From the NCBI GenBank assembly GCA_025057315.1, contig JANWXW010000043.1:1-42878 (forward strand): a stretch of DNA of 42,878 nucleotides, in the 5' to 3' direction. The position numbers were made by a program, and so were the translations under genes. Below, in pieces: positions 26,670-35,472 of this stretch. Source of the stretch: Myxococcota bacterium. GTDB taxonomy: Bacteria > Myxococcota_A > Polyangia > Palsa-1104 > JAEUJZ01. The notes under the pieces were generated by a model, which worked only from the letters and a program-made list of their open reading frames with translations, was not told the origin of the DNA and did no database searches. Each line of letters opens with the position of its first letter. Positions within the stretch are counted from its first letter, which is position 1.

Positions 26670-28253
26670 TCATGACGCCGGATGGGGGGCGCTCAGGGCA
26701 GCGTTGAGCCCATCGACGAGCGAGAAGACCTTGGGCGGCGCCCGCAGGTCGCGTCGCTGCGCGTTGCCCGAGCGGTCCACCAGGTAGGCCTCGCGGATCT
26801 GGTCGCGTCGTCGGACCGCCTCGGCCAGGGCCGCGCAGGCCGCATCCACATCATCTCGGGTGTTGTACAGCCCGAAGGACAGGCGCACCATCCCGGGCAG
26901 GGCGCTGCGGTCCCCGGCCGAGACCTGGCGACGGTAGGCTTCCTCTGCTTCATCGGTGCACGCCAGCAGCGCCTGGACGTAGGGGTGGGCACAAAAGCAC
27001 CCGCTGCGCACGCACACGGCATGCGTATCGTCCAGGTAGCGGGCCACCACGGCATGGTGCAGGCCAACCACGTTGAGCGCAATGACCCCCACGCGGGCAC
27101 TCGGATCCAGCGGGCCATACAGCCGCAGCCCCTCGATGGCAGCGAGCCGCTCCAGAGCGTAACCCACCAGAGCCTCCTCCGCCGCGGCGATGCGCGCCAT
27201 GTCTATGCGCTGCAGCAACAGCGCTGCCATCCCCAGCGCGATGGTGCCCGGGATGTTGGGTGTGCCTGCTTCCTCCCGCTGGGTGATCTCGTTTTTGATC
27301 TGATAGTCGTCTAGAGACACAAACTCGACCATCCCTCCGCCGACATCGCCAGCACAGACGCAGCCCGTCTCCTCCAGTGGACCGATGAGCGCGCCGCGGG
27401 AGCCAGGAGCATAGAGCTTGTGTCCCGATACGACCACGAAGTCCAGGTTCTGTCCGCCTCCGTGCATGCGTATCGGTCGGTGGGGTGCCAGCTGGGCGGC
27501 ATCCACCATCACCTGCGCTCCGACGGCATGGGCGCGCGCTGCGATCTCATCGAGCGGCGTGAGCACCCCGGTTACATTGGAGGCGCCAGTGACGGCCACC
27601 ACCCGCACGCGATGGCCCTCCTGCCGTAGGATGCGTTCGTAGTGGTCCAGGTCGAAGCGGCCGTCCGGCGTGGTATCCACCACCCGCACATGATGACGCC
27701 CCACTGCCTCCACCCAGGGCAGGATGTTGGAGTGGTGCTCCAGGCGCGACAGCACGACCAGCGGCCGGCTGAGCATCCCCTCCATGCGACTGCGCAGCGA
27801 CGGCGCCGTTTTCACCAGCGCGCGGGCCAGCTCGCGTCCCTCCTCCCCTAGGGCACGCTTAAGCGGAGCGCGCAGCTCCGGCGGAAACAGCGCGCGGGCC
27901 AGGAAGTTGATGGCACCCGTGGCCCCGTTGCCCTCCAGCAGCACGACGTCTCGCCGCGGGTCCCATCCGACCAGTTCCCCCAGGGCCCGCCGGGTCTCCT
28001 CGATGGCCTCGGTGGTGGCACGTCCCGCCCGGTGCGCCGCCGTGTGCGAGTTGGCGCTGGCGCGCTCAAAGTAGGTCTGCACCCCGCGCAGCACCGGCCG
28101 CGGCATGAGCGCGGTGGCGGTGGAGTCCAGATAGATCCGCCGCCGTTGGCCCACGCGCCCGTCCAGACTCATGACCGCGTCGCAGCGATCAAGACCCACA
28201 AAGTCCTGCTGGATATGCCGGAGCAGGTCTTGCATGCGGGCCAACGTTAGCAT
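26670..28253 (-). CDS. Class V aminotransferase, cysteine desulfurase (SufS)-like, enlarged
   Basis: PLP enzyme of the Csd/SufS branch. IYLDSTATALMP, the SNSHTAAHRAG region, LEGNGATGAINFL, SRLEHHSNILPW, VDAAQLAPHRP, the PLP lysine in VVSGHKLYAPGSRG and a C-terminal cysteine-containing RSGCFCAHPY are all visible. Counting from ATG 28253 it is 527 residues against about 400 for SufS. Extra parts are roughly 40 residues between AINFLARAL and VVLSRLEHHSN, a longer N-terminus and a C-terminal tail. It could be a desulfurase or another class V lyase/aminotransferase. The start is uncertain (28319 and 28235 are alternatives). No suf genes adjoin. Confidence 0.85.
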   Translation of the reverse strand: MLTLARMQDLLRHIQQDFVGLDRCDAVMSLDGRVGQRRRIYLDSTATALMPRPVLRGVQTYFERASANSHTAAHRAGRATTEAIEETRRALGELVGWDPRRDVVLLEGNGATGAINFLARALFPPELRAPLKRALGEEGRELARALVKTAPSLRSRMEGMLSRPLVVLSRLEHHSNILPWVEAVGRHHVRVVDTTPDGRFDLDHYERILRQEGHRVRVVAVTGASNVTGVLTPLDEIAARAHAVGAQVMVDAAQLAPHRPIRMHGGGQNLDFVVVSGHKLYAPGSRGALIGPLEETGCVCAGDVGGGMVEFVSLDDYQIKNEITQREEAGTPNIPGTIALGMAALLLQRIDMARIAAAEEALVGYALERLAAIEGLRLYGPLDPSARVGVIALNVVGLHHAVVARYLDDTHAVCVRSGCFCAHPYVQALLACTDEAEEAYRRQVSAGDRSALPGMVRLSFGLYNTRDDVDAACAALAEAVRRRDQIREAYLVDRSGNAQRRDLRAPPKVFSLVDGLNAALSAPHPAS

Positions 28254-28494
28254 GGCGCCGACCCGGCGATGTACCCTGGACCGTTTGCTGCTGCCTGCGG
28301 ACCCGCCACGCACATCCATGCCCTCTACGCACCTTCAGGCCTGGCCCTCCACTCGGTATGGGCTGTGGGTCTCCCCCTGCGGAAAAGGCCGGCCCGCGCT
28401 GGCGTTGTTCAGGACAAACGTCCTAGCGGTCCAAACGCCCGCCTGTCTGTCTACGGAAGGGAGAGGGATGAGGCAGGCTGCCGCGGGCTGTCAC

Positions 28495-29406
28495 TCAGGA
28501 CATGGGGGCACCGGCGTCGTCGGCCGAGGAGGCCTCCACGGGCGTTTCCGACCCAGCTGGTGCGACGGAGGCCCCAGCCGCTGGTGCCTCGGCTGGTGGT
28601 CCAGTTGGTGGGGTCTGATGGGTCTTGACAGCCTGGGCAGCGGCCTCTGCCTGGGCGGCCAAATCGTCCAGCAGGTCCTTTGCCTTGTGCACCAGGTCCT
28701 CTGCCAGGTCCCCGATGTGCATCTCGATCTTCTTGAGCTCCACCCGCGCCGTGTCCGCCAACGTGCTCAGCGACTGCATGAGCGCGCTCAGCTTCTGCTG
28801 GATGGACTGGTCCAGCTCCCGGTCTCGAGCGGCACGCCGGAAGCGGGCACTGCGCCACAGCGTGCGCTCCTCACCGCGGCGCCCAGCCTCGCCGCTACCG
28901 CACAAGCTGGCAGCTGCAGCATGGTCCTGCTGCTCCAGCGCATGCCGCAAGGGGGCCCATCGCTCATCCAGGAGGAAACCGCTGCCGTGGTGCAGGGCCA
29001 TCTCGATGAGGGCCTCGCGCGCAGCCAGGGGATAGGCGTCAAACTCCGGCAGCACCGACCGCAAAGACGCCACCACCTCCTCCACGTCCGCCTGCAGGAG
29101 CGCATCGATCGCCTCCTCAGGCAGCCAGAGATCGGTGACATCACGATAAAATTCTGGCAAGAACTCCCGCCCGAACTGCTCGGCCGAGCGAAGCTGGGCC
29201 AGGCGGTTCCAGGCGGTCTCGATGTCCAGGCGAGCCGCAGGCTCCCTAGAGCCTCGGCGCACAAAAGGCAGCTTCACGGCCTCTTCCACACCGTGCAGGC
29301 GATGACCGACACCGACGGTAACGACGCCAACGCTGTCGAGGAACATCCACCCCTGCCGGCCCCTGAGGCTGCCAAGCGCCTGCCGGAACTCGTTGCTGAT
29401 GATCAA
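28495..29406 (-). CDS. T4-lysozyme-like (GH24-related) protein lacking the catalytic Glu, with coiled-coil tail
   Basis: The N-terminal pattern LDSVGVVTVGVGHRL mirrors the Asp/Thr active-site hairpin of T4 lysozyme, and REALIEMALHHG plus FLLDERWAPLRHALEQQDH fit its helical core. Aligned on Asp24 and Thr30 (T4 Asp20 and Thr26), the catalytic Glu11 position is Arg15. Residues about 200-265 look like an amphipathic coiled coil, followed by a Pro/Ala-rich tail. TTG 29406 is chosen as start because GGAGG lies just upstream; the frame is open to 29526 without family similarity. 303 residues. No holin or other phage genes are near. It is probably a peptidoglycan-binding or structural relative rather than a lysin. 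Confidence 0.6.
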   Translation of the reverse strand: MIISNEFRQALGSLRGRQGWMFLDSVGVVTVGVGHRLHGVEEAVKLPFVRRGSREPAARLDIETAWNRLAQLRSAEQFGREFLPEFYRDVTDLWLPEEAIDALLQADVEEVVASLRSVLPEFDAYPLAAREALIEMALHHGSGFLLDERWAPLRHALEQQDHAAAASLCGSGEAGRRGEERTLWRSARFRRAARDRELDQSIQQKLSALMQSLSTLADTARVELKKIEMHIGDLAEDLVHKAKDLLDDLAAQAEAAAQAVKTHQTPPTGPPAEAPAAGASVAPAGSETPVEASSADDAGAPMS

Positions 29407-29744
29407 GCGACCTCCAGAAAACCATGTTACACAGGGACTGTAGGAAAGGGAACCGGCCCAGCCCTTTTGCACCAGGGCCCGGGGGCAGGCTCGTCGTTCG
29501 TGATGGGACCAACCGCCGGAGCACACCCCAGAAACCCGGCGGAGGGCTCGCCGCCACCTGCCTCTGGGGCCTGCAGCCCAGCCTGGCTCCCTACCGGAAG
29601 GAACCTAGCGAGCCCGTCCAGCCCATTGCCTGGGTCTGCGGTCGCCTCGCTGTCCCCCCGCCTGCGCACGCCTTGGGCACGCTGACACTGGCACACTCCC
29701 CCATACCAGCACCATGGCTCTTTGTCGTCGTGCTCCGGTTGTGT
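29407..29744. other. Intergenic region without recognisable gene
   Basis: Between the lysozyme-like gene and accA (both minus strand). Open frames here have no convincing start site or family-like sequence. The stretch presumably carries the promoter of the lysozyme-like gene; no clear -35/-10 or -24/-12 match was found. Confidence 0.4.
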
Positions 29745-29773
29745 GCACCGCCTTGGCTGAGCCAAGGCGGTGC
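29745..29773 (-). terminator. Perfect 14-bp stem downstream of accA
   Basis: Arms GCACCGCCTTGGCT and AGCCAAGGCGGTGC flank one central base, 19 bases beyond the accA stop on the minus strand. No T-tract follows, so it is either an atypical terminator, an mRNA-end stabiliser or a protein-binding dyad. Confidence 0.5.
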
Positions 29774-29792
29774 CGGTCCCTCCATGGGCCTG

Positions 29793-30758
29793 CTAGCCGC
29801 TGAAGCGCCCCAGAGCCCGGTACTTAGCATAGCGCATCGACAAAAGAGACTCCACGCTCGTTCTGAATAGGCCAGACAACTCGTCCAGATGCCTGCGCAC
29901 CGCGGCGCCGATGGTCTGTGCCATGGCATCGGGGTCCCGGTGCGCTCCCCCGGGGGGCTCTCGCAGCACCTCGTCGACGACGCCCAGGGCCAGCAGGTCG
30001 TCGGCGGTCATGCGCATCTGCTGGGCCGCGGTCTCGGCCTTGTCCGGGTCCTTCCACAAGATGGCCGCGCATCCCTCGGGCGAGATCACCGAGTAGACCG
30101 CATACTCTAGCATCAGGATGCGGTCGGCCACGCCCAGTGCCAGCGCGCCCCCGGAGCCGCCCTCGCCAATCACCACCGCCACGATCGGCACGGGCAGCCC
30201 GGCCATCACCTCCAGGTTCTTGGCAATGGCCTCGGCCTGCCCGCGCTCTTCGGCGTCGAGGCCGGGGTAAGCGCCAGGCGTGTCGATGAAGGAGACCACG
30301 GGCAGGCGCAACCGCGCCGCCATTTCCAGCAGGCGCCGGCCCTTGCGGTATCCCTCGGGCCGCGGCATGCCGAAGTTGCGCCGCAGGTTCTCCTGGGTCC
30401 CCCGTCCCTTCTGGTGGCCAAGCAGGAGCACGGCCTGGCCCCCCTGCCAGCGACCGAGGCCGCCCAGCACGGCGGGATCGTCGCGGAAGGCACGGTCGCC
30501 GTGCAGCTCGAAGAAATCAGGCACCAGCCGGTTGATGTAGTCCAGCGAGAAGGGACGAAGTGGGTGTCGCGACAGCTGTACCTTCTGCCAGGGCGTCAAC
30601 TGGGCAAAGACCTCCTGCTGCAGGCGCTTGGCCTTCCACTCCAGTTGCTGTAGCTCTTGGCCCAGCTGCGCCTCGCCCACTGCGCGCAGCTCGGCGATTT
30701 TTTGTTCCAGCTCGACAATGGGACGCTCAAAGTCCAGCGCGTGGCGAGGGGACAGCAT
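29793..30758 (-). CDS. accA: Acetyl-CoA carboxylase carboxyltransferase subunit alpha
   Basis: With AccD transfers carboxyl from biotin to acetyl-CoA to make malonyl-CoA for fatty acid synthesis. From ATG 30758 (MLSPRHALDFERPIVELEQKI, the usual N-terminus) it is 321 residues, standard length. Signatures: RPFSLDYINRL, ELHGDRAFRDDPAVLGGL, GHQKGRGTQENLRRNFGMPRPEGYRK, FIDTPGAYPGLDAEERGQ, IGEGGSGGALALGVAD and VISPEGCAAILWKD. Divergent from comEC across a 108-base spacer. Confidence 0.96.
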   Translation of the reverse strand: MLSPRHALDFERPIVELEQKIAELRAVGEAQLGQELQQLEWKAKRLQQEVFAQLTPWQKVQLSRHPLRPFSLDYINRLVPDFFELHGDRAFRDDPAVLGGLGRWQGGQAVLLLGHQKGRGTQENLRRNFGMPRPEGYRKGRRLLEMAARLRLPVVSFIDTPGAYPGLDAEERGQAEAIAKNLEVMAGLPVPIVAVVIGEGGSGGALALGVADRILMLEYAVYSVISPEGCAAILWKDPDKAETAAQQMRMTADDLLALGVVDEVLREPPGGAHRDPDAMAQTIGAAVRRHLDELSGLFRTSVESLLSMRYAKYRALGRFSG

Positions 30759-30816
30759 GGGCTCCAGTGTACCGGTCGGAAGCCCACGGTAAAGGCTGCT
30801 GCACCGAGCGCCCCCC

Positions 30817-30835
30817 TTGCCCACCAAGTGGGCAA
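30817..30835. promoter_or_regulatory. Inverted repeat in the accA-comEC divergent spacer
   Basis: TTGCCCAC and GTGGGCAA, perfect 8-bp arms with a 3-base centre, lie midway between the two divergent starts. This is a candidate operator for a dimeric regulator controlling accA, comEC or both. Confidence 0.4.
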
Positions 30836-30866
30836 CTTGCCCGCATGGCCACCGATAACCCCCAGC

Positions 30867-33323
30867 GTGCCCACCGCACTGACGTGGCTGACGATCGCCT
30901 ATTGCGCGGGAATCGCGCTCGGGGATGCGGCTGCCCTGTCCTTGCAGGCAGGCCGGGTGGCTCTGATGATTTCGGGTGGCGGGCTCTTGCTGGCGTTGTG
31001 GCGCCGATGTGGCTCCGGGATCGCCCTGCTGGCGCTTGCGCTGGCCCTGGGTGCCACTGCGCAGGCGCGGCGAACGCTGCCGCCATCCCTCCCTGTGGAG
31101 GGACCGGTGCGGGCCGAGGGCGTGGTGGTATCGGCGCCAGAGGCCGGATCGGCAGGCACGGCGCTCCAGGTGTCGATCGAACGGATGCAGCCCCTACCGG
31201 ACGGTCCCTGGCACGAACTCAAGCCGCCGGCGCGAGCGGCGCTGAGCATACGCGGCGCGCTGCAAGAGCCGATCTGGCCCGGTGACCGGGTCCGGCTGCG
31301 GGCGGTGCTTCGGCCCACCCAGGGTCTTTACAACCCGGGCGCCCCTGATCCGCAGCGCCGGGCATCGGCCGAGGGGGTCCATCTGCATGCCAGCATCGAG
31401 CCGGAGGCGATCGTGCCCTGGGATGCTCCCCCCGCTGGTCTGTGGTGGCCACGGGCCGTGGCGCGGCTGCAGGCACGGCTGCTCGATGGGGTGCGGGCAC
31501 GCCTGCAGCCCTCGGCGGACATGGATGGCACGCGCTTCGGCCTGGTGGCGGCGCTGGCGCTGGGGGCACGTGGGGCGCTGCGGGGTTCCGCCCCGGAGAT
31601 GGAGGAGGTCTTTCGCCGGGCTGGCGTCTATCACATCCTGTCGGTCAGCGGCCTGCACCTGGCCGTGGCCGCCTTTCTTTGTTACAGGGGGCTGCTGGCG
31701 GTGTTGCGGCGGGTGCCAGCGCTGTGTCGGCGCATCCCCGCACGACGGGTCGCGGCCCTGTGCGCCATCCCGCCTACCTTGCTGTATGTGGCACTGACCG
31801 GAGCTGCGGTGGCCACGGTGCGTGCGGCTGGCGTTGCCGTGCTGTGCTTTGTGGCCATCGCCTGCGGGCGGCGGGCCCGCTTGCCGGAGGCGCTCGCCGG
31901 GGCGGTGATGTGGATCCTCGGGCCCTGGGGCACGCCGCTGGCGCTGTTCGATCCGGCGCTGCAGCTGTCGGTCGCGGCGACACTGGGCGTGTCTTATGTG
32001 GGACCACGGTGGCACATCGCTGGCCATGGCATCTGGAGGCGGCTTGTTCGCACCGGCCTGGCCCTGGTGGGCGCGGCCCTCGGGGCGACGCTGGCCACAG
32101 CTCCCCTGTGCGCGCTGCACTTTGGCGAATTTCATGCCGCGGGCTTGCTTGGCAACCTGTGCGTGGTGCCGCTGGGGGAGCTGCTGGTGCTGCCGGCCGG
32201 GCTGCTTGGGGCCGTGCTCTGCCTCGGCTCGCCCGCTCTGGGAGGCCCTGTGCTCGAGGTGGCGGGTCTGGCAGCGGCCATCATGGCAAATCTGGCACAT
32301 CGGATCGCGGGGTTGGGCCTCTTCTGGGCCGTGCCATCTCCGGGGCCGCTGTCGCTGGCCCTGTGGGGCGCCGCGATGGTGCTGCGGACCCGATGGTGGC
32401 GTGCTGCGCTGCTGGTGGCTGGCCTGGGGCTGGCAGTTTATCTTATCCCTCAAAGCCTGCTGCGGCATGAGCTCAGGGTTACTTTCCTCGACGTGGGACA
32501 GGGAGATGCGGCCGTGCTCGAGCTGCCCGGGGGGACGGTGGTGGTGGTTGATGGGGGCGGCCCTGTGCAACACGGCTACGACCCGGGGCAGCGGGTCCTG
32601 CTGCCGTACCTGCGGCGGCGGGGAATCCGGCGGGTGGACTTGGTCGTGTTGTCCCATCCGCACCCGGACCATGCGGGGGGGCTGGTGAGCCTGCTGGAGC
32701 AGATGCCGGTCGGCATGCTCTGGACTCCCGAGACGGGTCGCCCCCCGCACGAGGCGCCGCGCGAGCCCCTAGATGCAAGCTATATCCAGCTGGTAGAGAC
32801 AGCGCGGCGGCGCGGTGTGCCGTTGCCACCGCCGCGGCCTTTGGACCTTGGTCCGGTGCATCTGGAGCCCCTGTGGCCCTGCGCCCCTGGTCCAGGCTGC
32901 ACGGTGGCTCCCGACCCCGGGCTGGGACACAACGACAACTCGCTGGTGCTGCGCATCTCCTACGCTGGGCGTTCGCTGCTGCTGCCCGGGGACTTGGAGC
33001 TGCGCGGCGAGCTGCGGCTGCTAGAGCAGCTCGATGGGCGGCCGGATGGCGACCTGCTGCGGCGGGCAGATGTGCTCAAGGTGCCGCACCACTGCAGCCG
33101 CACCAGCTCCAGCGAGTCGCTGCTGCGCGAGGTGAGACCCCGCCTGGCCATCTGCTCCCTGGGGCGGCACAACCGCTATGGCTTTCCCCACCCTGAGGTG
33201 GTGGCACGCCATGAGGCGCTCGGTGTGCCCCTGTGGCGCACAGACCAGCGCGGCGCCATCACCGTGTCCATCGCGCGCGATGGCACCTTGAAGGTCGACA
33301 GCGTGCTCAATCCTCTGCGTTGA
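30867..33323 (+). CDS. comEC: ComEC/Rec2 family DNA-uptake channel
   Basis: Inner-membrane channel that passes single-stranded DNA into the cytoplasm during natural transformation. Counting from GTG 30867 it is 818 residues: two N-terminal membrane helices and a soluble OB-like domain (DUF4131 region, VRAEGVVVSAPEAG, VRLRAVLRP, GAPDPQRR); the multi-pass competence domain with HILSVSGLHLAVAA; and a C-terminal metallo-beta-lactamase-like domain with DVGQGDAAVLELPGG, SHPHPDHAGG and VLKVPHHCS. The metal-site motifs appear intact. The start is uncertain because the frame stays open to 30657. The last 17 bases overlap the convergent small gene. Confidence 0.93.
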   Translation: MPTALTWLTIAYCAGIALGDAAALSLQAGRVALMISGGGLLLALWRRCGSGIALLALALALGATAQARRTLPPSLPVEGPVRAEGVVVSAPEAGSAGTALQVSIERMQPLPDGPWHELKPPARAALSIRGALQEPIWPGDRVRLRAVLRPTQGLYNPGAPDPQRRASAEGVHLHASIEPEAIVPWDAPPAGLWWPRAVARLQARLLDGVRARLQPSADMDGTRFGLVAALALGARGALRGSAPEMEEVFRRAGVYHILSVSGLHLAVAAFLCYRGLLAVLRRVPALCRRIPARRVAALCAIPPTLLYVALTGAAVATVRAAGVAVLCFVAIACGRRARLPEALAGAVMWILGPWGTPLALFDPALQLSVAATLGVSYVGPRWHIAGHGIWRRLVRTGLALVGAALGATLATAPLCALHFGEFHAAGLLGNLCVVPLGELLVLPAGLLGAVLCLGSPALGGPVLEVAGLAAAIMANLAHRIAGLGLFWAVPSPGPLSLALWGAAMVLRTRWWRAALLVAGLGLAVYLIPQSLLRHELRVTFLDVGQGDAAVLELPGGTVVVVDGGGPVQHGYDPGQRVLLPYLRRRGIRRVDLVVLSHPHPDHAGGLVSLLEQMPVGMLWTPETGRPPHEAPREPLDASYIQLVETARRRGVPLPPPRPLDLGPVHLEPLWPCAPGPGCTVAPDPGLGHNDNSLVLRISYAGRSLLLPGDLELRGELRLLEQLDGRPDGDLLRRADVLKVPHHCSRTSSSESLLREVRPRLAICSLGRHNRYGFPHPEVVARHEALGVPLWRTDQRGAITVSIARDGTLKVDSVLNPLR

Positions 33324-33777
33324 TCTCGAAGGACACCTCGCGGATGCTGGGCTTGCTAGCTGGCTTGGACAGCTCGGCGCGGATGACGACCTTCCCGCTG
33401 TCGCTGGGGAGCCGCTCGGCGGGGATGACAAACAAGATCGTTCGCGTGCCGGGCGCCAGCAGCCGCGTGTCGCGCACCTGCTGGTAGGTGGTCTTTTTAC
33501 CTTGAACCACGGACAAGCTCACGGTGTGGGGCCTGGGGGTCCCGCGGGCGGACGGAGAGAGCTGCACCTTGGCCTTGCACAGAAGGTCCATGTCCTCCCC
33601 GGCGATGTGGTTCGGCCGCAAGGGCAGCAGACCGGCCTCCTGGTCCAGCTCGCCGCACTCGAGGGACAATAGATCGTAGGGCGCCGGCGGTGCATCGCCG
33701 CCTTCCTGCGCGGGCGCCTCAAGGGGGAAGCCCAGCAGGGCGAGGACCAGGAGGCAAAACACGCTGCGCATGGTCAC
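33307..33777 (-). CDS. Small exported protein of unknown function
   Basis: 156 residues beginning with a signal peptide (SVFCLLVLALLGFPLEAPAQ). The mature part is predicted beta-rich with two cysteines (LECGELD and DLLCKAKVQL) and runs such as TRTILFVIPAERL and GKVVIRAEL that could form an Ig-like sandwich. The GTG start has GAGG 7 bases upstream; ATG 33771 is an alternative. It overlaps the comEC 3' end by 17 bases in convergent orientation. No family recognised. Confidence 0.72.
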   Translation of the reverse strand: MTMRSVFCLLVLALLGFPLEAPAQEGGDAPPAPYDLLSLECGELDQEAGLLPLRPNHIAGEDMDLLCKAKVQLSPSARGTPRPHTVSLSVVQGKKTTYQQVRDTRLLAPGTRTILFVIPAERLPSDSGKVVIRAELSKPASKPSIREVSFEINAED

Positions 33778-33857
33778 AGGCTTACCTCAACAGGGGATGT
33801 AGGGAATGGGTTTATATCAGCTCGGGGGCGGTCGTGCCACCGAAGGACGCGGCTCGG

Positions 33858-35375
33858 TCAGTTGCCACCGTAGCGCTGACGGAGCGAGGCGGGCAGGGCG
33901 AAGGCAGCGCCGATCTCGGAAAAGACACGAGCCGCCTCGCGCGGACTGCGGCGCTTGTCGGGTCCCTGCTCGAGGCGGTACAGCCCAAAGCGCATGGACA
34001 TGCCATGGTTCCACTCGTAGTTGTCCACCAGGGTCCAGTAGAAGTAGCCTTCGATGCGGGCGCCGGCCTCGTAGGCGCGCAGCAGCCAGTCGAGGTGACG
34101 CACCAGAAAGCGCGGTGCCACCGACTCGTCGCTCTGGTCCGCTGTGCCGTTCTCGGTGACTAGGACCGGCAGCCCCCAGGAATGGACCAGCAGCGCCATG
34201 TCATACAGACCCCGAGGGTGATCGGTCCACAGCGTCAGCGTCAGCGGGTTGAAGGTGGTCAGAGGAGAGAGCCGCGGCAGGGCCGGCGTCTCGGTGCCAT
34301 CCACGATGACCTGGGTATAATAATTGAGGCCTAGGTAGTCCAAACGACCACCCAGATCCTCGCGGTGGACGGAGGTGCCATCCATGTCCTCATCGAGGTC
34401 GCCCCGAATGACGGCGTTGAGGAATACCTCATTATAGAGATAGAAAAGACGCTTGGCGGCCTGCACATCCAGCGGTCGGTCGGGATCCCGCGGCGCTGCA
34501 GGGGTCAGGTTGTAGACCAGCCCCACCCGCGCGGCCTGTCCATCTCCGTCTGAGTCGATGGTGTCGCTCTGGTGGACGGCCTCGTACATGCGTGCGTGGG
34601 CCTCCAGCATGGCGACCATGGCCGTACGGGCCTCGTCGAAGCGAAGGGCCACCGCTGGCGGGTTGCTGCGCTCCCAAGAGGGGAAGAGAAACCCCGGCAG
34701 CACCACGGCAAAGGGCTCGTTGAGCGTCGCCCACAGATCCACCTCGGCGCCGAACTCGCGGCCACAGAAGGCGGCATACTTGGCGATCTCCCGAACGATC
34801 CGCGCCCGGTCCAGCCAGCCGCGCCGTCGGCAGCGGTCCAGGTCCCGGTGGCAGCCGACAGCGTCGTGGATCCAGCTCGGCAAGGTGTAGTGGTGCAGCG
34901 TGACCAGAGGCCGAAGCCCTCGATGACGCAGCGCAGCAAAGACGTCATGGTAGTGGCGCAGGGCGCGCGGATCGGCACGCTGCCGCATTGCCTCGTACCC
35001 TTCGGCCTCGTCGGTGGGCTGGGGGAACAGGCGCGACCACTCCAGGCTCAGCCGGACGGCGTTGCCGCGCAGCTGGCGGGCCACCAGGTCGAAGTCGAGC
35101 GGATACAGCTCGTAGCTGCCGGGACCAGCCTCCAGCGGGTCACCGCGCACGTACGCACCCGCATCGGCACGGATCTCCTCCGACGTGACGAAGTCATACC
35201 AGTCGCTGTGACGGTCGATGCACAGCTCAGATGGCAGGGAGGGGCACCCGGGGTCGTTCTGGAAGCCTGCGGTCGCTACGCCCAGCAGAAAGCCGGGGGG
35301 CAGGGGGCGGTCGACCGCGCTGCAGCCGCCCGCCAGGAGGCAAGCCAGGACCAGGGAGGTACGCATGGGTGGCAT
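33858..35375 (-). CDS. Glycoside hydrolase family 1 lipoprotein
   Basis: Family 1 beta-glycosidase. The acid/base glutamate is in TLNEPF (Glu220) and the nucleophile in VTENGTAD (Glu408). Other core segments are FLLGVATAGFQ, VRLSLEWSRLFPQ, PLVTLHHYTLPSWI, YLGLNYYTQVI and EGYFYWTLVDNYEWNHG. Unusually, the N-terminus is a lipoprotein signal (LVLACLLAGGCSAV), placing the enzyme on a membrane rather than in the cytoplasm. It also has insertions, including SDGDGQ near residue 272 and cysteines in the N-terminal 50 residues, that may form calcium or disulfide sites. 505 residues. Substrate unknown. Confidence 0.92.
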   Translation of the reverse strand: MPPMRTSLVLACLLAGGCSAVDRPLPPGFLLGVATAGFQNDPGCPSLPSELCIDRHSDWYDFVTSEEIRADAGAYVRGDPLEAGPGSYELYPLDFDLVARQLRGNAVRLSLEWSRLFPQPTDEAEGYEAMRQRADPRALRHYHDVFAALRHRGLRPLVTLHHYTLPSWIHDAVGCHRDLDRCRRRGWLDRARIVREIAKYAAFCGREFGAEVDLWATLNEPFAVVLPGFLFPSWERSNPPAVALRFDEARTAMVAMLEAHARMYEAVHQSDTIDSDGDGQAARVGLVYNLTPAAPRDPDRPLDVQAAKRLFYLYNEVFLNAVIRGDLDEDMDGTSVHREDLGGRLDYLGLNYYTQVIVDGTETPALPRLSPLTTFNPLTLTLWTDHPRGLYDMALLVHSWGLPVLVTENGTADQSDESVAPRFLVRHLDWLLRAYEAGARIEGYFYWTLVDNYEWNHGMSMRFGLYRLEQGPDKRRSPREAARVFSEIGAAFALPASLRQRYGGN

Positions 35376-35472
35376 GGTAGTACAAGTTGCTGCCTCGTGG
35401 CAGGGCGACCTCGGCCCATTGGGCCCACCTGCTGGGCTCCGGTCTGGCGGCAGGCCTTGGCGGGCATCCGAA

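Noticed and set aside
28495..29406. Prophage remnant suggested by a lysozyme-like gene
   Set aside because: No holin, spanin, portal, terminase, integrase or att-like repeats nearby, and the catalytic Glu is missing.
28171..29685. 504-codon plus-strand frame antisense to the lysozyme-like gene
   Set aside because: Low-complexity Gly/Leu/Arg translation; the minus-strand gene has recognisable fold motifs and a ribosome site.
31194..32750. 518-codon open frame antisense to comEC
   Set aside because: Gln/His/Arg/Pro-rich translation with no family features, fully inside a well-supported gene; typical GC-rich shadow frame.
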